Assembly (NCBI RefSeq): GCF_011045125.1
Contig: NZ_JAAKZF010000056.1
Location: 1 to 33,879 of the forward strand
Reading direction: 5' to 3'
Length of the DNA: 33,879 nucleotides
Source of the DNA: Allomesorhizobium camelthorni
GTDB taxonomy: Bacteria; Pseudomonadota; Alphaproteobacteria; Rhizobiales; Rhizobiaceae
Positions 1 through 7,026 of this stretch are shown here, piece after piece; positions within the stretch are counted from its first letter, which is position 1; each line of letters starts with the position of its first letter. A program made the translations under genes and the position numbers. Under the pieces are notes generated by a model that made no database searches, was not told the origin of the DNA, and saw nothing but the letters and a program-made list of their open reading frames with translations.

Positions 1-467
1 AAGGCTGAGACGGTTCAAAAGCCCGAAAGGAGCACGTCAGATGGTGACCTTCTGGACGCTATTTCCATCCATAGTTCAGGCATGTTAAGAGATCGACACG
101 GCGTGATGCGAGTTAAAAAGGGTAAAAATGATAACAGTCTTTGTCGACCAAACCATGCAACATGAGGAATACGCTGTTCACAAAGAATTTTTTACCTTTT
201 TTTACTTTGGTGCGTTACGAGGACACTGCTAGATACCTGTGCTCCCGACGACGAGAAACAAAAAGATTCGATAGTCGTGGTGCAGCACACCGAAAGATCG
301 AGATTGATTGTAGACCTCGTCCGAGAGATCGTGATTTTGCACTGCGGTGCCGTTGCCGCGGCGACAATGTTTCCACGTGGACCTAACTGTCGATGTCCAG
401 TCGTGATCGCAGTTATTCGTGCCGCCATGCTTGTCGCCGGCCCTAGACAAGGAACGGATAGCCCCAA
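1..467. other. No recognised gene at left edge
   Basis: One frame is open from the first base to a stop at 169-171 on the plus strand (about 56 codons, containing LLDAISIHSSGMLRDRHG), so the 3' end of a gene entering from the left is possible. I recognise no family. The rest, to about 467, has many stops in every frame and no convincing start or ribosome binding site. It is most likely decayed coding DNA or a long intergenic stretch. Confidence 0.3.
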
Positions 468-566
468 ATGAGGCTGAGTGAATACGTAGAGTACGGTGCC
501 ACTGGTTTGGCCTCTCTCGTGAGGGCGGACGAAGTGACGCCCGTGGAATTTGACGCCGCTAGCTAG
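468..566 (+). pseudogene. Amidase N-terminal remnant
   Basis: A 32-codon reading frame begins ATG at 468 and stops TAG at 564-566. Its peptide (LSEYVEYGATGLASLVRADE, then VTPVEFDAAS) matches the typical start of amidase-signature enzymes, in which a short helix reading like 'D-A-x-x-L-A-x-L-V-x-x-x-E-V-T-P-x-E' precedes the catalytic Ser-cisSer-Lys core. None of the core motifs follow: the downstream 450 bases have no glycine/serine-rich amidase signature in any frame. I therefore read it as a truncated remnant, not a functional enzyme. The family assignment rests on one short motif and is moderate. Confidence 0.4.
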
Positions 567-1015
567 CTGCGGGGCGACGACGGCCCAAAACGGCAGCGCA
601 CTGTCGCACGCGATCTGGAAGAGGCGATACCGTGGATCCATCGGCGTGTTGCGCTGCAGGGGTCAGTCCGGACCGCTCTTTTGAAGCGTCCATTGCACGT
701 CCAGCGTCGGATTGAACTTTTCCGCCTGGGGACCGTGCAATCGTAGCGGGCGCAGCCGTGGCTGCGTCAGGAATGGTCATCGCGGGAGGAGCGGCTCGCC
801 CTGCGCAAGACGTCAAATGCCGGAGACCCTGAAAAGCTCGGTAGCGCAGTGTCGCCGCCTGCGAGGCTACAGATGTCGACCAGGCAGGAATCCTAGTTCG
901 CTAAGCCTGCGAGTACGGAGTCGATTGCCACCCTAGGATCAATAATACCTAAAACTCAAATATTTCAAACCTCGTTCAGCAGCACGCAGACGCGCACGCC
1001 GTCGGGAAGCCAAAC
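567..1015. other. Gene-poor region
   Basis: No reading frame here resembles a known protein. The last 100 bases before 1016 are AT-richer and would carry the promoter of the following gene, with GGGAAG about 6 bases before its ATG acting as ribosome binding site. The rest looks like decayed coding DNA. Confidence 0.3.
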
Positions 1016-1702
1016 ATGACTGGATCAAGTGATCTTGGAAACGAAATCCCGGCCGAGCTTTCAAGCTCGGTTTTGAAGGAGCTTCAGCGCGTTCTGGTTC
1101 ACTACAATAAGGCGGCAAGGGAACGGAGTTCAATCTCGTCCTGCATTGAAGCTAAAGAAACTGCTGTTACTCGTCCACTTCCTCCTGCTGACGAATTAAC
1201 CGCCTTGGCTTTCGAATTCGTCCACAGGTTCGCGGCCGAAGCAGCGCGACGCCTGGATGTTAATGCCCGGGAGGCGGCTTCGTCCACGGTTCAAGCCGCG
1301 GACGCGCCTGGCTCTGTGGTTCCAGAGGCGCAAAATCATCAAAGAGATGGCATGCGAATTGAAGACTGGGCGGGTCAGATTGCAGGACCAACACATCTGG
1401 AAAAGCACTTTGGGATACCGCGCTCCACATTGCATTGGTGGCAGCGGCACAACGATGTGATTGCGTTGCGAAAAGGCGCCCGCAAGCATGTGTTCCCCCT
1501 AGCTCAGTTCATCGATGGCAGGCCTACGCCGGGAATCCGGCAGGTGCTCGCCTCAATTTCCAATCCCAGACTAGCGTGGATGTGGTTGATCCGCCCGTCG
1601 CCTCTTCTCAATAGTCGCGTACCCATCGAAATGCTCAGAAAAGATTTGACTGAAGAAGTCGCATCGGCCGCACGAGCCTTTTCTCTAATAGCGCCCAGCT
1701 GA
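1016..1702 (+). CDS. Orphan Xre/MbcA/ParS-type antitoxin-like DNA-binding protein
   Basis: A 228-aa protein. The N-terminal ~115 residues are variable and Ala/Glu-rich. From about residue 120 there is a helix-turn-helix-like segment (THLEKHFGIPRSTLHWWQRH) and then a motif around KGARKHVFPLAQFIDGRP-PG. After it comes the C-terminal Trp-rich stretch (AWMWLIRPSPLLNSRVPIEM) typical of the DUF2384 toxin-binding domain of Xre/MbcA/ParS antitoxins. Family members usually sit directly before a RES-domain toxin; none is present downstream, where a 360-base non-coding gap leads to a porin gene. It may therefore be a solitary regulator or the survivor of a broken toxin-antitoxin pair. The ATG at 1016 follows a GGGAAG ribosome binding site. 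Confidence 0.7.
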   Translation: MTGSSDLGNEIPAELSSSVLKELQRVLVHYNKAARERSSISSCIEAKETAVTRPLPPADELTALAFEFVHRFAAEAARRLDVNAREAASSTVQAADAPGSVVPEAQNHQRDGMRIEDWAGQIAGPTHLEKHFGIPRSTLHWWQRHNDVIALRKGARKHVFPLAQFIDGRPTPGIRQVLASISNPRLAWMWLIRPSPLLNSRVPIEMLRKDLTEEVASAARAFSLIAPS

Positions 1703-1809
1703 CGGATCGGTGCGCCGGCACTCATTGCCCACGTCGACCAGCCATGAAGCATGTTGAGTTGTGATCCTAGCTCAGGTTGCAGGCGCTATAAGCAATGTAC
1801 CAATTGTGC

Positions 1810-1850
1810 AGTTTGTTTAGCCTATTTGTATAGTTTGTACAGTTTGTACA
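1810..1850. repeat. AGTTTGT direct repeats upstream of porin
   Basis: The heptamer AGTTTGT occurs at 1810, 1832 and 1841; the last two form a perfect tandem 9-mer (AGTTTGTAC twice, 1832-1849). The cluster is about 210-250 bases before the porin start, in an AT-rich intergenic region. A regulator binding site for the porin is an inference from position; I know no regulator with this exact site. Confidence 0.4.
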
Positions 1851-2061
1851 ACGAATACTAGGACGTTGTGACATAACTGCAACTGCTATATTAAATATGG
1901 CTAATCTAAGTCGGCTTTGTTCTTGAGTAAGTCATTATGCCTGATAACGTCCGGCTGTGAAGGGGAGCGCGACGCGCATCTTTTCGATCGTGGGGACAGG
2001 GGGAGGGGGTTTGTCCTTTGACATCTTCCCATTTTTTTAATCTTTTGAATGGAGATCAAGA

Positions 2062-3195
2062 ATGAACATCAAGAGCCTTCTTCTCGGCTCAGCTGCGGCT
2101 CTCGTCGCAGTTTCCGGCGCACGCGCGGCCGATGCGGTCGTGATCGCTGAACCGGAGCCAATGGAATATGTGCGCGTCTGCGACGTGTACGGCACGGGCT
2201 TCTTCTACATTCCCGGCACCGAGACCTGCCTGCGCGTTGGCGGCTATCTCCGCTACGATATCGGCGTCGGCCTCGTCGGCCACCAGGACGTCTCCGACAA
2301 GGAAGACCTGTCGGACGGTGTCGTTGACACCAACGACACCTACTACAAGCGCGCCCGCTTCGAGCTGCGCGTCGACAGCCGTTCGGAAACCGAGCTCGGC
2401 ACGCTGCGAACCTACGCTGCGATCGACTTCCAGTACACGACGAGCGCTCCGGGCGGCATCACCGATGCATCCGACGCTGTCGGCATACCGCATGCTTATA
2501 TCGAACTCGGGGGCTTCCGCATCGGCAAGACCGACTCGCTGTTCTCGACCTTCACCGGCTATGCCGGCGGCGTCCTCTACGACGATTTTGTCAGCTATGG
2601 CCCATTCGGCACGCATCAGATCGCCTACACCTTCACCGGCGGCAGCGGCTTTTCGGCCGCGATCGCTCTTGAAGAAGGCGACGGTTCGTCTGGCGCTTCC
2701 GGCCTCGCCAACGAGTTCACGCTTGACAGCTATGTCCCGCACGTTGTCGGCGGTGTTGCCTGGACGCAGGGCTGGGGCGGCATCTCGGCCGTTGCTGGTT
2801 ACGACGCCAACTGGGAAGAATGGGCCGGCAAGGTTCGCCTCGACGTGAAGGCGACCGAGCAGCTCGCTCTCTTCATCATGGGCGGCTACAAGTCGGGCGC
2901 GGATGACGACTTCCTCGGCGTCGCGGGCCTAGACCGTCCGAACTACTACGGCAGCTGGTCGGGCGACTATGCTGTCTGGGGCGGTGGTACCTTCACCGTT
3001 TCGGAACAGGCCAAGATCAACGTCCAGATTTCCTATGACGAAGATGAAACCTTCGCTGCCCTTGCGAACGTGAACTACACGCTCGTTCCGGGCCTCGTGA
3101 TTACGCCTGAAATCTCGTATGTCGACAACCTCGACGACGATGACGATGACAGCGACGAGATCGGAGGCTTCCTCCGCTTCCAGCGCAATTTCTAG
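2062..3195 (+). CDS. Omp2b/RopA-type general porin
   Basis: A 377-aa outer-membrane porin of the Rhizobiales porin family (Brucella Omp2b type), a 16-stranded beta-barrel expected to form trimers for diffusion of small solutes. A signal peptide is clear (MNIKSLLLGSAAALVAVSGA, cleavage after ARA). The family N-terminus follows: EPMEYVRVCDVYGTGFFYIP, then GTETCLRVGGYLRYDI with the paired cysteines. The rest is a run of alternating barrel strands ending in the terminal phenylalanine (GGFLRFQRNF) needed for BAM-dependent assembly. Asp-rich loops (DDDDDDSDE near residue 360) would be external or constriction-loop acidic patches. The start ATG follows GGAGATCAAGA. It is monocistronic, with a perfect hairpin 58 bases after the stop. 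Confidence 0.95.
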   Translation: MNIKSLLLGSAAALVAVSGARAADAVVIAEPEPMEYVRVCDVYGTGFFYIPGTETCLRVGGYLRYDIGVGLVGHQDVSDKEDLSDGVVDTNDTYYKRARFELRVDSRSETELGTLRTYAAIDFQYTTSAPGGITDASDAVGIPHAYIELGGFRIGKTDSLFSTFTGYAGGVLYDDFVSYGPFGTHQIAYTFTGGSGFSAAIALEEGDGSSGASGLANEFTLDSYVPHVVGGVAWTQGWGGISAVAGYDANWEEWAGKVRLDVKATEQLALFIMGGYKSGADDDFLGVAGLDRPNYYGSWSGDYAVWGGGTFTVSEQAKINVQISYDEDETFAALANVNYTLVPGLVITPEISYVDNLDDDDDDSDEIGGFLRFQRNF

Positions 3196-3253
3196 CGGAA
3201 TGAAAAGCTGCATCCCAGCGGCCGCGGCATGTGATTGCGTCCGCTGGATTCGC

Positions 3254-3277
3254 CGCTCAGCCAGGATTGGCTGAGCG
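3254..3277 (+). terminator. Porin transcript hairpin
   Basis: A perfect 10-bp stem (CGCTCAGCCA / TGGCTGAGCG) with a 4-base loop lies 58 bases after the porin stop. There is no T-run after it, so it may be a factor-assisted terminator or an RNA-stabilising hairpin. Confidence 0.55.
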
Positions 3278-3363
3278 CAGATACAAAAAGAAGTGGCTTT
3301 TGGCGGCTCGTGAGAAATGCTTGATCCGGTGTGACCTCCCGGGGGCGAAGCGTGTCGCCGAAG

Positions 3364-3393
3364 CGAAGGGCGCCTTTAACCAGGGCGCCCTTC
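3364..3393. repeat. 11-bp inverted repeat
   Basis: CGAAGGGCGCC (3364-3374) pairs perfectly with GGCGCCCTTCG (3383-3393) around an 8-base loop. It lies between the porin and the zinc-ribbon remnant that reads toward it from the other strand, so a convergent-gene terminator is possible. Confidence 0.45.
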
Positions 3394-3489
3394 GTCCTGA
3401 CTGATCTGCAAACTGATGGCAGCGGCCGCAATAACGAGATCGTTCGGATTCCAGCTTTCGGCGGCGCAGTAGGGGCAGACGTAGCTCAC
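3390..3489 (-). pseudogene. Small zinc-ribbon protein, frameshifted
   Basis: On the minus strand from a GTG near 3489 the frame reads VSYVCPYCAAESWNPNDL. One base later in register it continues RYCGRCHQFAD. Joined, these give a classic CxxC...CxxC zinc ribbon. The break is at about 3436, where CTCCGT appears to have become CTCGT by loss of one C. The reading frame overlaps the tRNA-proximal DNA and has no strong ribosome binding site, so the call is tentative. It may be a decayed gene, or an intact gene with a sequencing error. Confidence 0.35.
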
Positions 3490-3503
3490 CGCCCTCGTGG
3501 CTT

Positions 3504-3582
3504 GGCGTGGGTAGAGCAGCCTGGTAGCTCGCCAGTCTCATAAGCTGGAGAGTCGGTGGTTCGAGTCCATTTCCCGCAACCA
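3504..3582 (+). tRNA. Initiator-type tRNA-Met(CAU), divergent or degenerate
   Basis: A cloverleaf can be drawn. D stem GAGC/GCTC (3514-3517, 3527-3530). Anticodon stem CCAGT/GCTGG around loop CTCATAA with anticodon CAT at 3539-3541. T arm GGTGG-TTCGAGT-CCATT (3555-3571). Encoded CCA at 3580-3582. The layout (AGCCTGGTAGCTC D loop, CTCATAA loop, unpaired 1-72 position) is that of rhizobial initiator tRNA. The acceptor stem is poor: pairing needs an extra base between acceptor and D arm, one internal T-C mismatch and a G-T pair. A strong terminator 8 bases after the CCA suggests it is transcribed. It could be a real divergent tRNA, a pseudo-tRNA, or an att-site copy left by an integrating element. 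Confidence 0.6.
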
Positions 3583-3590
3583 ATACCGTT

Positions 3591-3624
3591 CCCTCCTGGC
3601 CTTCGGGGCGGGAGGGTCTTTTTT
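3591..3624 (+). terminator. Rho-independent terminator after tRNA
   Basis: CCCTCC (3591-3596) pairs with GGAGGG (3611-3616), with further partial pairing across a TTCG loop, followed by TCTTTTTT. A textbook intrinsic terminator on the plus strand, just after the tRNA. Confidence 0.85.
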
Positions 3625-3646
3625 GTCCGGATTTCAGGCGCGATTG

Positions 3647-3898
3647 TCAGCTGGCGAACAATTCCTTGTAGCCAGTCGTTACCATCCAGTTCGCACGGTC
3701 GAGATGACTGCGAACAGCCTTCCGGGCGCGCTCCGGTTCGCGTGCCGGGTCGATGCCAAGGACAAGATGGGCCATTTCCTCTTCAGTGGCGTTGTCGGCG
3801 CAAGCATCGAGCAGCTGCATATAGGTCGTGAAATGTTCTTTGTCGTAAACCGTGAGGCCGTCCGACCACGGGACTTCTTCCTTGATTTCAGGCTTCAT
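3647..3898 (-). CDS. DUF2285-domain protein
   Basis: An 83-aa acidic protein. The core reads YDKEHFTTYMQLLDACADNA, then EEEMAHLVLGIDPAREPERA, then RSHLDRANWMVTTGYKEL. This is the DUF2285 pattern: Tyr-Asp-x-x-His near the start, 'hhDP' in the middle, a closing 'SHLxRAxWM...GY'. The family is common next to conjugation and replication genes of integrative elements and plasmids in alphaproteobacteria; its function is not known. It is the last gene of a minus-strand group (4508 to 3647), 44 bases after the small membrane-protein gene. Confidence 0.75.
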   Translation of the reverse strand: MKPEIKEEVPWSDGLTVYDKEHFTTYMQLLDACADNATEEEMAHLVLGIDPAREPERARKAVRSHLDRANWMVTTGYKELFAS

Positions 3899-3942
3899 GA
3901 CTAACTTTTGCCTCGGGCTGGGATGGTCTTTTTTTCCGGATT

Positions 3943-4119
3943 TCAGCCAACAGCCAGGGTGCGGAGCGCGACGCTGGTGGCCGCAGCGAGGGCGACCAGA
4001 TTGGCGATCAAGGCGACCACGGTCAGGCGCAAGCAGCGCTGCTGGGAGCGGTAGACGTTTTCAAGGCGGGCCATGAGATCGTGTTCGGGATCGCGATAGT
4101 GGTCCCAGGGGCGGCTCAT
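3943..4119 (-). CDS. Small single-pass membrane protein
   Basis: A 58-aa protein starting at the ATG at 4117-4119 (MSRPWDHYRDPEHDLMARLE) with GGGAG about 9 bases upstream. The C-terminal half (LRLTVVALIANLVALAAATS) is one hydrophobic helix, so an N-in single-pass inner-membrane protein is expected. Its start overlaps the stop of the preceding small gene by ATGA, which argues for translational coupling. The frame extends further upstream without an obvious start, but that part overlaps the neighbouring gene in another frame, so I prefer the short form. No family recognised. Confidence 0.6.
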   Translation of the reverse strand: MSRPWDHYRDPEHDLMARLENVYRSQQRCLRLTVVALIANLVALAAATSVALRTLAVG

Positions 4120-4241
4120 TGCTTCGTCTCCCGAACGATCTTTCCGCCTTCGATCCGGTATGGCTTCGGGTCGAAGGCAATCTTCACTGACGGAATACCC
4201 GCCAACGTCATTTGGTCGAGACCGCTGATATGCGCGCTCAC
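4116..4241 (-). CDS. Small hypothetical protein (41 aa), coupled to next gene
   Basis: This frame reads VSAHISGLDQMTLAGIPSVK followed by IAFDPKPYRIEGGKIVRETK-Q. It starts at GTG 4239-4241 (an ATG inside at 4209-4211 is an alternative) and stops with TGA at 4116-4118, which shares ATGA with the start of the membrane-protein gene. The amino-acid composition is protein-like, unlike the competing frame over the same DNA. There is no family I can name. It sits 42 bases after the upstream hypothetical gene. Confidence 0.45.
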   Translation of the reverse strand: MSAHISGLDQMTLAGIPSVKIAFDPKPYRIEGGKIVRETKQ

Positions 4242-4283
4242 CAATGTCGATATAGCGATCTTCGTCGAGTATGTATTTCTTTT

Positions 4284-4508
4284 TCACAGCCAGACCTCCA
4301 CGATGACCGGATCGTCGCCCTCGCTGCGGGCGAGTGGCACAAGCCCCATTTCGGCAAGCTGGCCGCGCAGCATGTCGAGGTCCGGACATGACATGAAGGT
4401 GGCGGTCGGGGTTTGGCCTACGTACAGCCGCGCGACAAAGCTGTCCGGAAAATCCTTCGGATGGTCATAGACCGTCCAGATCGGCAGGCCTTCCTTTTTT
4501 GCGCTCAT
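4284..4508 (-). CDS. Hypothetical protein, accessory small-gene operon
   Basis: A 74-aa protein (MSAKKEGLPIWTVYDHPKDF ... PVIVEVWL). The start ATG at 4506-4508 has AGGAGG about 12 bases upstream, the best ribosome binding site of this group. Compact alpha/beta composition, no signal peptide or membrane helix. It leads the minus-strand series 4508-3647. The family is not recognised. Confidence 0.65.
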   Translation of the reverse strand: MSAKKEGLPIWTVYDHPKDFPDSFVARLYVGQTPTATFMSCPDLDMLRGQLAEMGLVPLARSEGDDPVIVEVWL

Positions 4509-4539
4509 TGTGCGTGCGAGCCTCCTGTTATCCCCTCAA

Positions 4540-4569
4540 GCGAGGGCGGCGGCTGCACGCCGCCCTCGC
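4540..4569. repeat. 12-bp perfect hairpin
   Basis: GCGAGGGCGGCG (4540-4551) pairs with CGCCGCCCTCGC (4558-4569) around a 6-base loop, followed on the plus strand by CGTTTT. It lies just upstream of the small-gene operon, so it may end transcription coming from the left of the plus strand or sit in the operon leader. Confidence 0.5.
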
Positions 4570-4842
4570 CGTTTTCCTGCGGACTTTCGAGGACAACACC
4601 GCAGGAGAACCGATAGTCGCAGCTTCGTGCCTCAGTGCAGCGAGTCCGCATTCTTCAAACCTGCGCCGCGCCGCGATTTCTTGCAAGAAGGCCTGATCGG
4701 ACCGAGGCGGCGAAAACGGCCAAGTTTTAGAGCGGATGCAGAACCCTGTGGCAGGTTAAATATTGGCCTCTGAACATTAAAGGGGCATCAGATATACGGT
4801 AGACAGATCGTCAGCGGGACCCCTTGGCGCGGATTTGCTCGG
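4570..4842. other. Intergenic region, nothing recognised
   Basis: Between the hairpin at 4540-4569 and the stop of the next minus-strand gene I see no credible gene, repeat or operator. The 3' part is AT-rich (around 4755-4800). Confidence 0.4.
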
Positions 4843-5361
4843 TTATGTCGCCGTAGATCGATTTTGGCCCATGACAGGTGAGAACCATGCGGCCATCAAC
4901 TTCTGACTCGAAAAAGGGACGCCAATTAGCGCTCTGTCACGTATTTGCTGCTCGTCCGGGTCGAGATACCGCCTCCACAATCCGCCGCCGCTTGTGACTT
5001 GGTAGCTGTTTGGCCGCTTTTCAGGAGGCAGAAAGGCATCAAACTCAAGCAAATCACCTCGATCGGCTCTACGCTCGCGAGCCACGCCAGAGGCAAAGAG
5101 CGCCTGTATCTCAAGCAAAGTAGTATCCGCTACCACATCCGGCAGCGTGCGCATTCTCTCGGCAACAACTCCAATGATTGCGTCGTAATGCGGTAGAAAT
5201 TGAGGCTCGGAAAGAAGCGCAACTCGCTTTTCGAGATTGAAGAACAGGGCCTTCGCTTTTAGCGAACCCACTACGTCGCCATAAAGTCTGAGAAAGCCAA
5301 GGTCCGGCCCGGATGGCTTGTTGAAAGGTGGCTCACAGTCTGTCGGTGAATTCCATGTCAA
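4843..5361 (-). CDS. Hypothetical protein
   Basis: A 172-aa frame with protein-like composition (FLRLYGDVVGSLKAKALFFN, RVALLSEPQFLPHYDAIIGV). No domain recognised, no signal peptide or membrane helix. The only start near the N-terminus is TTG at 5359-5361, inside the end of an upstream frame on the same strand (stop at 5333-5335), a 29-base overlap typical of coupled genes or of a decayed operon. The true start is uncertain. Confidence 0.5.
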   Translation of the reverse strand: MTWNSPTDCEPPFNKPSGPDLGFLRLYGDVVGSLKAKALFFNLEKRVALLSEPQFLPHYDAIIGVVAERMRTLPDVVADTTLLEIQALFASGVARERRADRGDLLEFDAFLPPEKRPNSYQVTSGGGLWRRYLDPDEQQIRDRALIGVPFSSQKLMAAWFSPVMGQNRSTAT

Positions 5362-5460
5362 TCTTCAGCTTCTGTGGCTGATCCGGCCTGTCCGTAATCT
5401 TGACCTTGCCCGCCACATCATAGGCACGAAAGCCGGCGCGTTCGATCCGCGGATTCGATG
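5333..5460 (-). pseudogene. C-terminal remnant of unknown protein
   Basis: On the minus strand a frame reading NPRIERAGFRAYDVAGKVKI then TDRPDQPQKLKIDMEFTDRL ends at the TGA at 5333-5335. The peptide is protein-like, but upstream of about 5460 the frame loses that character and no start with a ribosome binding site is visible. I take it as the surviving 3' end of a truncated gene. No family recognised. Confidence 0.35.
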
Positions 5461-5813
5461 ACCGATGACGAGGCGCTGGCCGAGCTGGTCAAGGCCAGAT
5501 GGATGGTCGCGAGGTCAAGATCCCGAACGTCCGAAGCAGGAGAAGTCGTCAAAGGGGCAGCCCCTGACGCCGCGCCGCTCGGCGCGCCTGTCCACGGCCC
5601 TTTTCAGTACCAGAACGACAGCGACATCGCTAAGCATAGTGACAGCTGTGTGCGGGGTCATGCATCTGGTCTTGTTCGCCGTTAACCTTTTTTACTTTGC
5701 GATAACCGGCAGTTAAGCCGGCCCCTCAACACTGCCAGTGTCATGGGTATTCCATCCAATGACCAGCAGATGAAGATGCCGCCGGTCTATCCCGGCGTAG
5801 AGAGGGCCAGACA
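5461..5813. other. Promoter-side region of the pilus operon
   Basis: No convincing gene. A short plus-strand frame ends in a hydrophobic stretch near 5640-5715, but its first half looks random. AT-rich DNA (CCTTTTTTACTTTGCGATAA, about 5685-5705) lies about 110 bases before the first pilin start and is a plausible promoter zone; CCGGC-AGTTAA-GCCGG (5707-5722) is a small hairpin there. Confidence 0.35.
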
Positions 5814-6311
5814 ATGAGAAAACTTTGCTTGATCGCCGCTGCGTTTGCGGCGGCTTTGATGTCACAAACGGCGTTCGCCGCAACGACAACGACCACTTTC
5901 GGCGTTTCGGCAACGGTCGCGGCCACGTGCGTAATCAACTCCGCTTCCGCGCTCGCCTTCGGGACCGTCGGTGCGCTAGCGGCCAATGTCGATCAGACGA
6001 GCACGATTGATGTGAAATGCACCAACACGACGCCCTTCAACATCGGCCTCGGCGCGGGTACAGCAACTGGCGCGACGGTGACCACCAGAAAGATGACCGG
6101 GGCGGGCGCCTCACCGGCTACGCTGTCCTTCTCGCTCTACAGCGATACAGGCCGCACGACCAATTGGGGCAACACCGTCGCGACCGATACCGTTGCCAGC
6201 ACGGGTACGGGTTCTTCCCAGACCTTTACCGTCTACGGGCGCATTCCGGTGCAAACGGCTCCGAAGCCGGACACGTACTCGGACACGATCACAGTAACGG
6301 TCACATACTAG
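5814..6311 (+). CDS. Spore coat U domain pilin subunit (CsuA/B-like)
   Basis: A 165-aa secreted protein of the spore coat protein U (SCPU) domain family, the subunit family of archaic chaperone-usher pili (Csu type). Signal peptide MRKLCLIAAAFAAALMSQ with cleavage at AFA-ATT. The mature part has two cysteines likely to form the subunit disulfide (AATCVINS and DVKCTNTT), the 'FGTVGAL' strand, the 'LSFSLYSDTGRTTNWG' block and the family C-terminus FTVYGRIP...TYSDTITVTVTY. As first gene of the operon and the more Thr-rich subunit it is the likely main shaft pilin. GAGAGG precedes the ATG. Confidence 0.9.
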   Translation: MRKLCLIAAAFAAALMSQTAFAATTTTTFGVSATVAATCVINSASALAFGTVGALAANVDQTSTIDVKCTNTTPFNIGLGAGTATGATVTTRKMTGAGASPATLSFSLYSDTGRTTNWGNTVATDTVASTGTGSSQTFTVYGRIPVQTAPKPDTYSDTITVTVTY

Positions 6312-6321
6312 GTCAACAGAA

Positions 6322-7026
6322 ATGCGTCTGATTATCGCGACCATTTTTGCGGTGACGGCGGCGGCTTGGTCCGCCGCCGAAGCCGCTTCGCTCCGCGTTG
6401 CTCCTGTGGGTCTGGAACTGGTCGCACCGAGTGCTGCGGCCACCCTCTCTCTGAACAATGAGGAAAAGCGCCCCGTCAATGTGCAGATCCGCGTCTTTCG
6501 CTGGAGCCAAGTCAACGGCGTGGAACGGCTCGAGCCGACATCGGACGTCGTGGCGAGCCCGCCCGCCACGGTGCTGAAGGGAAAAAGCAAAATGCTCGTG
6601 CGCATCGCGCGCGTCTCGAAACGGCCGGTGTCGAAGGAAGAGAGCTATCGCGTGTTGATTGATCAGCTACCCGATCCGAGCCAGCGGGGCACTGCGTCGG
6701 TCTCGCTGGTGATGCGCTACTCGATCCCGGTATTCTTTTCGCCGCAGGATCAAGCTCCGCCAGCGCTTTCCTGGAACGTTCGGCGAAACGGCGGAAAGCT
6801 GGAGGTGACGGTTAGCAATTCCGGTGAGCGTCGGATTCGGCTCTCCGATCTCTTGCTCAAAAGCGGTTCCGGAAAGCCCTCCGTGCTGGGCAAGGGGCTG
6901 GTCGGCTACGTTCTGGCAGGATCAGTCAAGACTTGGTCCTTCGATTTCGGTCGCACTGCCCGAACGGTGACGCTAGAGGCTACAAGCGATCTCGGCCAAG
7001 TCGATGCCAAGGCAGCTGTACGCTAG
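6322..7026 (+). CDS. Archaic pilus periplasmic chaperone (CsuC-like)
   Basis: A 234-aa PapD-type chaperone with signal peptide (MRLIIATIFAVTAAAWSAAE, cleavage near AEA-AS). The two Ig-like domains are visible. The N-terminal one includes SLRVAPVGLELVAPSAAATL and NNEEKRPVNVQIRVFRWSQ. It also has the subunit-binding G1 strand region SVSLVMRYSIPVFFSPQD. The C-terminal domain begins at about SWNVRRNGGKLEVTVSN. It donates a strand to pilin subunits in the periplasm and delivers them to the usher. It starts 10 bases after the pilin stop and overlaps the usher start by 23 bases, so the genes are one transcript. Confidence 0.9.
   Translation: MRLIIATIFAVTAAAWSAAEAASLRVAPVGLELVAPSAAATLSLNNEEKRPVNVQIRVFRWSQVNGVERLEPTSDVVASPPATVLKGKSKMLVRIARVSKRPVSKEESYRVLIDQLPDPSQRGTASVSLVMRYSIPVFFSPQDQAPPALSWNVRRNGGKLEVTVSNSGERRIRLSDLLLKSGSGKPSVLGKGLVGYVLAGSVKTWSFDFGRTARTVTLEATSDLGQVDAKAAVR

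Noticed and set aside
2018-2046. TTGACA followed by AT-rich DNA before the porin
   Set aside because: A -10 box at the right distance is lacking and it would place the transcript start almost on the ribosome binding site.
2089-2848. Open frames of over 200 codons overlapping the porin on both strands
   Set aside because: Shadows of the porin; the porin has signal peptide, family motifs and terminal Phe.
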